A stretch of DNA of 64,000 bases from Platerodrilus igneus. Taxonomy: Eukaryota > Arthropoda > Insecta > Coleoptera > Lycidae. The DNA is taken from positions 8,402,001 through 8,466,000 of the forward strand of contig JARFIW010001469.1 in NCBI GenBank assembly GCA_036346225.1. Reading direction: 5' to 3'. Below the pieces are notes generated by a model, which was not told the DNA's origin, did not search any database, and saw only the letters and a list, made by a program, of their open reading frames with translations. The translations under genes and the position numbers were made by a program. Of the stretch, positions 46,515 through 57,095 are shown in pieces. Position 1 is the stretch's first letter. The number at the start of each line of letters is the position of its first letter.

Positions 46515-48676
46515 TTACTCATATTTAGACCAGGGTAGAAAATTAATTAATTACATCAAATAATTTTAATCACCGTGTATAAGGAATTTTATTAGATAAT
46601 ACGCTTTATTAAAAAACCGTGGAGAATAAAAATTCATTCGTTTCATTAAAAATAAGAGATTTAAATTATTTACAAGACGCTTTCTATAAAAAGAAGCAGT
46701 ATTAAAATGCTCAACGTGTATTTAATTTAATTGTTCAAAGAATCAAAGAGAAATTACGTGCAAAATTTATATTAATTAATTCAATTTTAAGTAACCGGTA
46801 TTAAACAAAAGGTACAAATAATAATTAATATTTAATTAGGATTCACTAAAAATTAAAGGGTATTATTTTAATTGGAGTTAATTGAACCATTAGTAACATA
46901 TAATATGCATAAAAGCTTGTAAAAAACCCAATAATATTCAAATCGTAGAAGTGTTATTTAGAAGTAGGACGATTGAACACCTGCGTATTTTTAAAAGGCT
47001 CATTCTGCGTAAATTTTGCAGATAACAAATGGTTACAGAGAATGTTGGAGAAACCGTCGCTTAATATTTACGGAAATGCTAATAAGGTGGGTTATTTCAC
47101 AGTCCACATGGATTGAAAATAACCGATACTAAAGAATATCGATTAGTACCACTCAGAACAGGGTAGATAGAGACGGATAATATGCGCAAGACAGAGACAC
47201 ATATAGTAAAAGGCGTGAGTTGAGCAACGTCACTGGGTTGTGATTGGTTGAAAATAAGAGGCAAACATGAGAGGAAAAATAACATTTCTGTATAAAATTA
47301 ATTAGTTATTCCCAGACGTTGCGAGCCGTGTCGAAATTTCTGAGATTTATCTGGTGCGAGTGCAAATTTAATAAGAACCGACGCACGGGCGGTCGAGATG
47401 GGAACATAGTATGCGAAATTCTAGAAACTGGCCGTTTTGGGGACAAAACCGACAGACAGGCTAACCATTATATATACCCGGGTTAATATGAGTTTCTCTC
47501 TTAGATTTTCGATTTGATTCAATGCGTTAAACAGTGCTCTTAGTTTTCCGATTTTGATTGAATAATTTAAACAGTTTGCTCGTATATTTTGGTGATTTAA
47601 AACAGTTTGTTCTTTACGTGCTACAATGAAAGTAATTTAGTGCACTTAGAAAAGAAGATACAAGGTAATAAAGTCTAGTATCACTGTACCAATTATTCAA
47701 ATTTGCAACGACAAATGAATACACAAAAGTAGGCAGTTTTGGCGTATAGCGTGAAAGAAGTATGAATTTCTTTGCTATTTTTCGGGGGTGTTAATAATTA
47801 AATGATTCGTAAACGTGTCTGGATCCACAAAACAAGGTTCAGATATACACAGATGAGTTCCGGAAAAGCCCTGAAACAACTTTAGATGAATGGTGGTGGA
47901 GAAAATTTTTAAAGGCGACCAGTAATCCGAGGACCTAAACATAACCCAGTTGGATTGGTGTGATTATCAAAGGACGATGTACTTTGCAGCCACGAGTGCA
48001 TTAACCTTCAGGTAACTTATGCTTTGTTGTTCGATTTTTGATGTTTTGGTGTGTGTTGAATAACTTTATAATTTATTTACTTAAAATGGACAGTAGTGAA
48101 ATTGTACTAACAACAAATTTTTAATTTTAAGTTGAAATTTTCTTGTTTAAGTAGAAAGGGGTATTTAGTATTTATGTTCTGGATTATGATGAAAATTTGG
48201 GTATGTCTTTGAGCTCAATTAGACGAACCTGGTTAATTAACGTAAAGGGGTGGGAGATGCTCCCTTTGTACTCAGACTCAGGTCTGCATATATTGTTATA
48301 TTAATTAGTAGGCATCCTACAAGGACTTTAATTCTGGATGCACATTAAAATGATAATAAATTTAATCTTGAAGTTTTCTGATACTGAAATTTATGCTGAA
48401 ATTTAATTTTGAAATTTTAATGTATTATGAATATTGATGTAAATAGAGTTAACGTTGATGTTTGTGGTAGGAATGTAATTTTTTTTTATGAATAAGGATG
48501 AAAGTTTTAACTAGGTGAGCAGCTGAGGCGGAAAAGAGTAAAGAGGCGATTAACAGAAGAAAGTCAACGGACCAGTTAAGTTAATAGCTTTTTGTAGGTT
48601 TCACAGCATTCTGGACGCCCAATCTGTGGAGCTCGATTTGAAAACCTTAGTTTAAGATTAATGGTCAGGATCACAG

Positions 48677-48679
<3 letters not shown>
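46515..48679 (-). mobile_element. Non-coding element flanked by (TA)n, copy B
   Basis: The inverted copy of 525-2,616. It ends at 46,515 (complement GAGTAA) next to TATATATA, and at 48,679 (complement TTGCTGTGA) next to a 32-bp TA tract. The TATA-like site is at 47,469-47,476. It is slightly longer than copy A through small indels. The TA tract on its right is shared with the Penelope-like element. Confidence 0.72.

Positions 48680-48711
<32 letters not shown>
48680..48711. repeat. (TA)n microsatellite
   Basis: Pure TA tract between copy B of the (TA)n-flanked element and the Penelope-like palindrome. Confidence 0.95.
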
Positions 48712-48715
<4 letters not shown>

Positions 48716-49194
48716 ACAGGTAAGTATTTTATGACCTTATTTTATTATATAATATAAGTAGTGGGTTTTAGGTCTGCTGGATGATTAATAAGACTCTTTT
48801 TTATTACCTAAATTTTCGAATATATTTATATTCTTCTTCAGAGGTATAAATTGAGGTTTAAAATATATGTAATGGCATCAGATATATAAATAAAAATAAA
48901 AAAATGCAAAAGGTTGTTGAAACATATACTAAAATTACTTTGTATATATTAAGATGTTCTTTTTTGAAGTATATCATTTAAATTTTGGCAGTTATTTTGT
49001 ATACCTTTTGTTATTTTTTATATCATAGTTGTATGCATGTACATCATGCTGTACGTATTGATAAATATACAACCGTCAGCAATACGTATACATACATCTA
49101 CACATACATATATCTTAGTAAATACTAATATATTCAAATATTCAAACATATCATTAATGTTTCAATAACCTTTGTATATAACCTAAATTTAATT

Positions 49195-49449
49195 GTGGTA
49201 AAGCCTAATGCATGTTCCTTATCAATGCACATCATAAATAAAGACCATCATGTAGATTTCCAAAATGTCAAAATTATTGATAGAGATAAAAACGAAAATA
49301 AAAGAAAATTTTTAGAAATGTGTTATATTTACAAAACCCCATATACAATGAATAAGATGACGGATGTTGATGATCTAAGCTCTATCTATACATACCTTCT
49401 AAATTATGAATATATAAATAATAAATTTAGCACAAAAAAAGAAAAATGA
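49195..49449 (+). pseudogene. Penelope-like GIY-YIG endonuclease C-terminus
   Basis: 84 codons. SMHIINKDHHVDFQNVKIID, RKFLEMCYIYKTP and LSSIYTYLLNYEY match the last part of the GIY-YIG endonuclease domain that follows RT in Penelope-like elements (the H...D..NVKI.DR block and the later Glu of FLEM). The catalytic GIY-YIG motif and the whole RT are missing through 5' truncation. The first codon listed is GTG inside the left arm and is not a true start. The frame is otherwise undamaged and ends in TGA just before the 3' arm. Confidence 0.72.
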
Positions 49450-49832
49450 TCAATTATATGTTGTTTGTTTTATTACCACAATTAAATTTAAGTTATATAC
49501 AAAGGTTATTGAAACATTAATGATATGTTTGAATATTTGAATATATTAATATTTACTAAGATATATGTATGTGTAGATGTATGTATACGTATTGCTGACG
49601 GTTGTATATTTATCAATACGTACAGCATGATGTACATGCATACAACTATGATATAAAAAATAACAAAAGGTATACAAAATAACTGCCAAAATTTAAATGA
49701 TATACTTCAAAAAAGAACATCTTAATATATACAAAGTAATTTTAGTATATGTTTCAACAACCTTTTACATTTTTTAATTTTTATTTATATATCTGATGGC
49801 ATTACATATATTTTAAACCTCAATTTATACCT

Positions 49833-49860
49833 CTGAAGAAGAATATAAATATATTCGAAA
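49833..49860 (+). ncRNA. Hammerhead-ribozyme-like core in the right Penelope arm
   Basis: CTGAAGA, then A, then a six-pair stem GAATAT/ATATTC with loop AAAT, then GAAA. This is the conserved core order of a hammerhead (CUGANGA, stem II, GAAA). The left arm carries the same core inverted at 48,814-48,841. One unpaired A lies where the core should join stem II, and a stem I is not obvious. Activity is therefore doubtful. Hammerhead motifs are known from Penelope-like terminal repeats. Confidence 0.45.
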
Positions 49861-49921
49861 ATTTAGGTAATAAAAAAGAGTCTTATTAATCATCCAGCAG
49901 ACCTAAAACCCACTACTTATA

Positions 49922-49927
<6 letters not shown>

Positions 49928-49965
<38 letters not shown>
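49928..49965. repeat. (TA)n microsatellite
   Basis: TA tract immediately right of the Penelope-like palindrome. Confidence 0.95.
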
Positions 49966-49969
<4 letters not shown>

Positions 49970-50152
49970 AATATGTATTGTAATAATTTGCATATTGTGT
50001 GACGTCATTGACAAATGGGCACGCTAATTTCCACACTATGTAATATCGTTACCAACTGTCGTTTGTGTCGCTTGTGCGGCGTTTACGGGAATGTAATAAA
50101 CTAACTGGCAAATTATCAAAACTGACTGTATACATTTGTTAAAACTAGATGA

Positions 50153-50344
50153 AGAGAATTTACCAAAATTAAGTTAATAAAAATCGATCACACCTTGCGA
50201 GTAACCGTATATATTTCTGGCGATGAATTAAATATTGAAGATGTTAGCTGGGTTCTTCCTAAAAATGGATTTATTGCTAAATGGTCTCAATTAACTTTCT
50301 GTTTGGAAAGGTATAACAACAAATATTTTGGAATATTGTTGTAA
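50153..50344 (+). other. Unassigned 63-codon open frame
   Basis: The frame has no ATG. It reads KLIKIDHTLRVTVYISGDEL and SWVLPKNGFIAKWSQLTFCL, with balanced composition unlike the flanks. The sequence GGAAAGGTATAAC inside could be a weak splice donor. I do not recognise a family. It may be an old coding remnant. Confidence 0.25.
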
Positions 50345-53070
50345 TAGATTGTTGATATTTTTAAATATTCACAAACCACAAAGGAAATTAATTCAACAAT
50401 GTTAGAATTCAGCTACAATAACTACAAAAACAATTAACATTTTGGACCAAAACTGGAAATATTTGTGGGCATAAATATTCCATTATGTTAGATTATTTAC
50501 TTTCTGTATTTGCAAATGTACTATTGAATAATTTTACTAAACAAAATGCAAGTAGAAATGCTACTGCAGCAAAAACTAATGTGAAATCTAGAAAAGTAAG
50601 CACATATACCAAACTGTGAATGGCAGATATATAAATCTTCATTTGTACATTATCTGAAAATATGTAATAAATATATTTTGTTAATAAATAAACGTGTTTT
50701 TATAGATCTTGCTAGTTCCAACTTCCAAGTCGATGGCCTCCACTGAAAAATAAAAAGCAGTGTTGCCAAATTAATGTTCCGGCTTCTAAGATAAAGAAGG
50801 CTGTGAGTTAACGCATATCATGATACGAAGTCTGAACGTATCTGTTAAAGTTAATACTAAAATATTGAACACATTTTTAACATTTGGCAACATAGATGAT
50901 AGTAAACCATATGACGTAATGTCACTGATTCGACTGATCGAGTTTGTCTTTATCTTTCGTACTAATTTTATTCCCATAAAGAAAAAATTATACTCAAAAT
51001 CTCTTTTGACCCAATTCTTGTCTTACTTATTGTAAAATCCATTTACAGCTTTTTACAGACCGCATGAAAAACATCCGACTCTCACTCGAAATTGAAGGTT
51101 TATTTACCTTAAGTGAAATTTGGTTTGTTTGTGTATATTAAGCAAATTTCAATCGCATACTTCTTAATTATTACTCTCAAACGTAAACTAAGTTCTTGCT
51201 CCCTTTTCTTATCTTATGCAAGTACGGGCACGACTATAACTAACATTTCTAACTGCATTTATGGCTACAGAACTTTCCCTGATTGTTGATTAATTAACAA
51301 GTTTTGTGAATATATATCACGTTTCCAAGCAAATATAATTCGAAGCTGTATAACTTCATTCAAAATGTGTTAATTTCCATTATTCAACGGAGCTGTCGTA
51401 GTTCGAGTTGTACTTAGTTTAGGAATGACATTAGCAAAGCTTGCATAACAAAACTAACCTAATCAAAAGTTTTATTGCTGTTTTGTTTGTAGGGTAATCC
51501 GTGCCTTACTTTATTTAAAACAGGAAAGTGGGTTTGTCTTCTTTAAGGATCCATTTGTAGAAGTGCTTGTCAAACTAGTTTTATTTCATGAAGTGACTAT
51601 TTTTTGTTCATTGCAGCGCTTTGATAATTTAGGTATAAAGGGTGATAAACAACTTTATAAAAATATTTTAAGTGATGCTTAAGAAAGGGGCGTAGATTGA
51701 TATTTACGCATAAAAACTTAAGATTTTAACCGATGTTTTTTGAAATGTCTGTACATGTACGTGTAAAGAGGCGACACACTACAGAATGTGTAATTGCGAG
51801 AAACCGACTTTATTTTTTCTAATCTGCAAGTCATTTTACCCAATGAAGTTGTGAATCTCAGCTTTGGGAATACCTACTTTAACTGATGTTTAAAAAGGGA
51901 AGTAGAGTAATATTTATGCAAAAAATATAATTCCTTATAAATTAAAGACTTTTAACAAATGTTTATAGAAATGTGTGTACTACGTACTTAAATTAAAGTA
52001 ACTACGCACCAATGACTTCTTACAAAAGTTGTTCAAAATGTTGTTGAATACACAAACGCGCCATTCTTGTTGCATAGTTTGATAAACATTAATGTAATAA
52101 TTTCCCCGTTCTATATGTGGAATCCAACCAATTATCTCCATTGCTTATATGCCCATTATTATTAGTCCTTGTAGAAGTCAACCACTCCACACTTTAAAGC
52201 TAACACGCTGCACCTCCTTTCTATTTTTCCTTGTCTCCTCTAGTCGCTTCAAAATCAACGGACACTAAATTTTGTCTCATTTTAATACATGCTAAAACAC
52301 GGCCTATCTGTCTAACATCGATTCATATTCGTATTCAACCTTCAACACCCTACCTCAAATAGACTTGTTTGTTCGTTTATAACGATCCTTTAAATAGAAA
52401 ACCTTGATACTTATCTTCAAGCTTGTAAATTAATACTACGAACATATTTTCAATTTTCAAATTTTACTAGAAATGTTTTGTTTGCTTGCACGGTCTTTCT
52501 TTGAACCCTTAACCGTTATAACTTGTTTATCGACAACACTTTCCTATCTTAAGCTATAACCTTGCAAGGTTCACCACTGTTAACGTTTTGTACTACACTA
52601 TGCTAAATTATGTACACAAAGAATATGTACACTTTGAATATCCATTACTTTATACAATTAAACAATTTCTCTCTTAAATTATTGATTTTCACTATATACT
52701 GAATCTGAAAACTTTCGAATTAATAAACCTACACGCTACTTCTTTAAGATACAAGTCTTTACACTACACTTTACGGAACTACAGTTTCTACCTAATATTT
52801 GTAATTAATATTTACATTTAAGTTACAACTACACAGAATTAACCCTTCCCTATAGTTTATTGTAAATTGTAAATTCCTATACTATCGTTTTGAAAACGTA
52901 TTAAATTTTAATTGACTTGTATATTCATGGGGTACCCTGTCATAAATAATTATCTGACCTATCTAACTAGCCATGCAGTTAGTAGACTAAGTCAGTCTTG
53001 TAATTGTTTCAATCTAAAGCATTGATATCACCTCTAAACGTAATTAAGCTTCTTACTGAAGACCAAATAC
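50345..53070. other. AT-rich stretch, no supported gene
   Basis: About 2.7 kb. A 71-codon frame at 50,820-51,035 has an opposing frame on the other strand and no domain, so I do not call it. Nothing else is recognised. Confidence 0.5.
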
Positions 53071-53529
53071 GTGTCTTCAGTGTACATAGTAGAAAGAACG
53101 GCTTTAATTGATTTTTTGAATGCCGACTGGAAAGGAAGTGAATCAGATAGACATTCATATACTGGATATGTTTTCATTTTAGACGGTACAACTATTTCTT
53201 GGACTAGCAGGAAGCAAAAATCAGAGTATGTTGGTCTAACTGAAGGAGTTAAAGAAGCAGCATATTTACAAGATGTTTTGAATGAAATACTGGATATACA
53301 GTTTGTGGTAACTTTATATAATAACAATCGAAGTCCTCAAAGATTAGCTCCAATGATGTGTGCAATGGCAGAACAAAACTTATTGACATTTGATATCATT
53401 GTAACTAAAAGCAAATTAGAACTAGCGTACGTGCCCACTAACGAAATGGTAGCTGACATTAACAACAAAGGGTGTGCCAAATCCAAAACATGTTTATGCG
53501 TGAAAATGATTAGAATGAGTCATGTTTAG
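53071..53529 (+). pseudogene. Ty1/copia RNase H remnant
   Basis: 152 codons. NADWKGSESDRHSYTGYVFI, TTISWTSRKQKSEYVGLTEG, VKEAAYLQDVLNEI and LELAYVPTNEMVADINNKG are the C-terminal RNase H of copia-type polyproteins. The usual first catalytic Asp context (SDADW) reads LNADW, so a key residue is lost. The middle (ALSTAEAEY-type motif) is altered to LTEGVKEAAY. Integrase and RT are absent upstream, so this is a 5'-truncated or recombined remnant. A TGTTAAGTATCCC shortly after the stop could begin a 3' LTR, but no partner LTR is in the window. Confidence 0.8.
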
Positions 53530-55231
53530 AGAGAAGTGTTAAGTATCCCTTGGTTGCTTATAGTAGTAAATATGCCACATCACATTTCTTATCATTCCAC
53601 CTTTGATATGTCAATGTCAGTTATAATTGATTTTTTAATATTACAATGTGTTTTGTACTTTATGAAAATAAAAGTTAGAATTTTATTTTAATACAAAATC
53701 TTTTACATTTAATTGCAATGACCGACTACTAACCAACAGTCTTGAGATTTTTCATATTTGCCATATGTAAATTCAGCAATGTGAACATTAAAAGTAGTTG
53801 TTATATTTCTCCTTGTTCTCGTATATACTGATAAGAGGCCTATACGGTTATTTATTTTGCTCCCTATCGGTTCGATAACCAATAGAAATACAAAGTCTGC
53901 AATAGCTCCGTCCAATCAGTTTTAGAGGTAGTAAAATTAGGTGGTTTCTTACGGGTAAAATGAACGTTAATTAATAAATTTTGATTTACTCTGAAGGAGC
54001 GGGGATGTCGTAGAAATACAAGGGTACGTCGGCTAACTGCAGTATGCGGAAGCGGGTTCCGATGGAAGAATTATCAAAACAAATAGAAAAAATCGAAATA
54101 AAAATTATAAGGAAATAAAACAATACGTGCAACGGCTAAAATACAAACACCACGCTACATTATCGCTTACCCTGTAAGGTTTTTTCTGCTTATCATAATT
54201 GAGGCACGCCAAATCGTCTGTCACAGCAAATCCTTTTTGATATCTTCCCTACACGGAAAACGCTTATTCCACGTAGCTCTCCTTTGCTTCGGTTTCTTAA
54301 ATTTTATCAGTTTTTTATACTACTATTTTAGAAAATGCGTGAAGAACACCTTTTAATTCTGTCATAATTAACGAAATTTCACAAAATAAAATGCCTCTAC
54401 CAAATAAGATTCCATCACTGGAGTAGCTGAATATCTTTTACAAAAGCGTTTATTTACATATTTCCCAAATAAATTCAAATAGAATTCAACCCGAACTTAA
54501 GCTCTATTAATATGAAATAATTACAATATACGTACTGTTCCTTCAAAAAACCTAAATTTCTTAATTTCAACTCTAGTAGGTATTACTAAGAGAAATCTTA
54601 AAAAGACCTTAAATTTAATCCATCAACAAAGTCCATCAGTCCAAATCTTCCTATTTTCAATATCAAATTACATGACATTTTTTATAAATACCAATTTCTG
54701 GAAATGCTGTTCATAACCAACATAGAAAACAGTAATTATGTAATGAATAATTTACGTTTTGGCTAATATATTGCAGAGGGTGGCTTTAATTAGGATGACA
54801 TAGAGCCAAACTGTGTTGCCAAAAAGAATCATTTATGCTCGCGGACTAGTCTCGGGGTCTATCCCTGCGGAGGCATGAGATGGGGGTGGGGGTGGGGCTT
54901 TTCTATTAATCAACCTGTCTTTGTACAATTTAGGGCGCCACTACGTCAAATACATAAACAAAAAATAATCTTCTTAAGGAAAGACGCAGATAAACCTTAA
55001 GGGAATTAACTTATGCCTGAAGATAGATATTCAACAACATAACTGTGTTTCTTTTACACTTAAACCTTGTAACCAGAATTTCCAGAAATAAAACTATTAC
55101 AGTAGTTTGCAGATATCTAATAAAGTTATTTGATGTTCTTGTATATACAAAAAAAATAAATAAAATAAAGACAGAATCATAAATATAAGAGCATGAAGTG
55201 GAAAGGTCTTATCAATGTTAAATCGACAAAT
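53530..55231. other. Non-coding stretch, nothing recognised
   Basis: No gene or element copy identified. A G-rich GGGGGTGGGGGTGGGG tract near 54,880 is the only compositional feature. Confidence 0.45.
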
Positions 55232-55370
55232 TAGCAGTTGTTAGTGCGTGAGGCCCATCATAAAAAAATATCTCATTACATTAAGCGAACGCTTCAATCC
55301 TAGCAATTGTTAATGGGTGAAGCCCATCATAAAAAAAATATCTCATTACATTAAGCGAATGCTTCAAGCA
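55232..55370 (+). repeat. Two-copy 69-bp tandem repeat
   Basis: TAGCARTTGTTARTG is followed by GCCCATCATAAAAAAA and ATATCTCATTACATTAAGCG, present twice in direct order from 55,232 and 55,301, about 90% identical. Confidence 0.85.
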
Positions 55371-56820
55371 AAGATCTTTGTTTTCGGCTCAGAAGGTTTG
55401 TTGTAGATCAAACTTGAATTTTTATAACATCTGAGTAGCTTTTCAATCAAAATCAAAGATTAGCTTATCATACAATTCATTTGCACAACATATATTTGAC
55501 TTGTTTGAGTAAACATGTACCTCCAGATGTTTATCTGGCAGATGTTAAACTAAGTTGTGCCCTAAACGACTATTTAAAATTAACGAGTAATAACAAAAAA
55601 ATCTAGCCAGATCATCTGGCATAATTTAAATAAAGTGAATTTATTTTAACTGGAAAGCTTTCTAATTCTATATTCAAAAACACTAAAACTATTTTAAATC
55701 GTTAAGCAAATTATCTTATATGTACTCAATGAAGCATAATTTATTTTAATAAGAAAGCTTTTATATCTTAGTATTTGAAAATATGCTACAAATTTTAAAT
55801 CGTTTAACAATAAAACTTTAATATATTTGATTATCGGAAATGTATTGAAATTCTAAATCATTTAGGAAATTATTTATCTTCCAAGTCGACAACGTTACAC
55901 AATGAATTTACTTCTTGCTTGGATCGATGTTTGTTACAACAAATAAAAGCGTACTCACCGTAGGAAAGGTGTTTACACAAACTTACAACACCTGCGGATT
56001 GCAGCCACATGCCAATGCCGCTACACTATCAACGGATGGGATGCCATCTCCAAAGCTTGACCGACTTTTATACATCACAAAATTATGCAAATCAATTCCT
56101 GAAATCCATTATGTATTTATTAAAAGTGAAACTGCTTGCGTTTTATATCTCTTTTCCACTTCGCTGCTTGTCTTCAACAATAATCTGTCCTCGTCATAGA
56201 CCAGGCAACATGCCTTTGCCAAGAATGGAATTTGTTTCCATTCATTATGGTAGGGAAACTTTCCTACCACGTTTTAAACAATTACTTCTTATCTGACTAC
56301 CTGCCCATACAAGAATGAATGCAAGCACATCGGGCAGGCGCCTTGAACCCCACGCGCATGTCTGCGCGGATCGATAAACAAGTCGACCACATATTTACGC
56401 CTTGATCGCGGCATTCCATCTGACATATAGCAATTTTGTGATTGCCTACATGTAAACGTTACAATTAAATACCAAATATTTCGTTGTCATTGCATTGTCC
56501 GTTCTAAATATTAAAGTTAACTAAGACTAAATTCTACCAATAAAAGTTACATTTAAATTTTCATAGGTAAATATTTCTTAATATTTTAAAATATTCCAAT
56601 TTCCTTGCGTGATAATATCATGCCTAAATTTTAACCAACATTAATTTTGTGGCGAATTTAATCGTTCAACAAACTCATCAATTTCATGTTTACTTCATTT
56701 CCTATTCCATAAATACCAACAAATTTATTTATAAAATTCACATATAAAGTATAAAGAAATATAAACACACGAGCTCTATAATATTACTCAATGTGTTTAA
56801 TTCTATGTGTTCCAACAACA
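55371..56820. other. Non-coding stretch, no supported gene
   Basis: Two overlapping 94-95 codon frames at 55,915-56,296 lie in different frames and show no domain or bias. I do not call either. Confidence 0.45.
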
Positions 56821-56824
56821 CTAC

Positions 56825-57095
56825 ATTTGATTTTCCAATACACCTCCTGAAGGAACTACATTGGCCAGGAAGCGAATTTGTTTAACCTGGAAATTTTAAG
56901 TTTTGCCGAATTCTTACTGTTCCAAGTAAGGTAGGGACCTTTAACGTGTGTAACAACAGCCACGCATAGGATCTAAATTTTACCGTTCATCTGAACGAGG
57001 TATATTTTTGTAAAAAATTTCAAGCGGATCGTGTCGGGATTCGAACCCGGGAACTTGGGTATAGTAGTCACATGCATACCAACTGGTTTTCAACA
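56825..57095 (-). repeat. tRNA-derived SINE, single decayed copy
   Basis: The same family and orientation as the array at 60.6-61.9 kb: ACTACATTGGCCAGGAAGCG, TGCCGAATTCTTACTGTTCC, and the antisense tRNA head CGTGTCGGGATTCGAACCCG with the second half decayed. Confidence 0.82.

Larger units (their letters stand above)
48747..49927 (+). mobile_element. Penelope-like element, 5'-truncated, with inverted terminal arms
   Basis: Two arms of about 455 bp (48,747-49,201 and 49,473-49,927) are inverted copies with only about four differences seen. They enclose a 270-bp centre with the C-terminal end of a GIY-YIG-type protein. The right arm is the natural 3' region after the stop codon. The left arm is its inverted copy joined to the truncated coding end. 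Inverted partial repeats at the 5' side are common in Penelope-like elements. TA tracts lie on both sides (48,680-48,711 and 49,928-49,965). The high arm identity means the structure is recent. Confidence 0.8.

Noticed and set aside
50786..51035. Overlapping 63- and 71-codon frames on opposite strands
   Set aside because: Mutually antisense, no recognised motif, composition typical of AT-rich shadow frames.
53709..53915. 68-codon minus-strand frame after the copia remnant
   Set aside because: No domain, no neighbouring support, and length within chance for this region.
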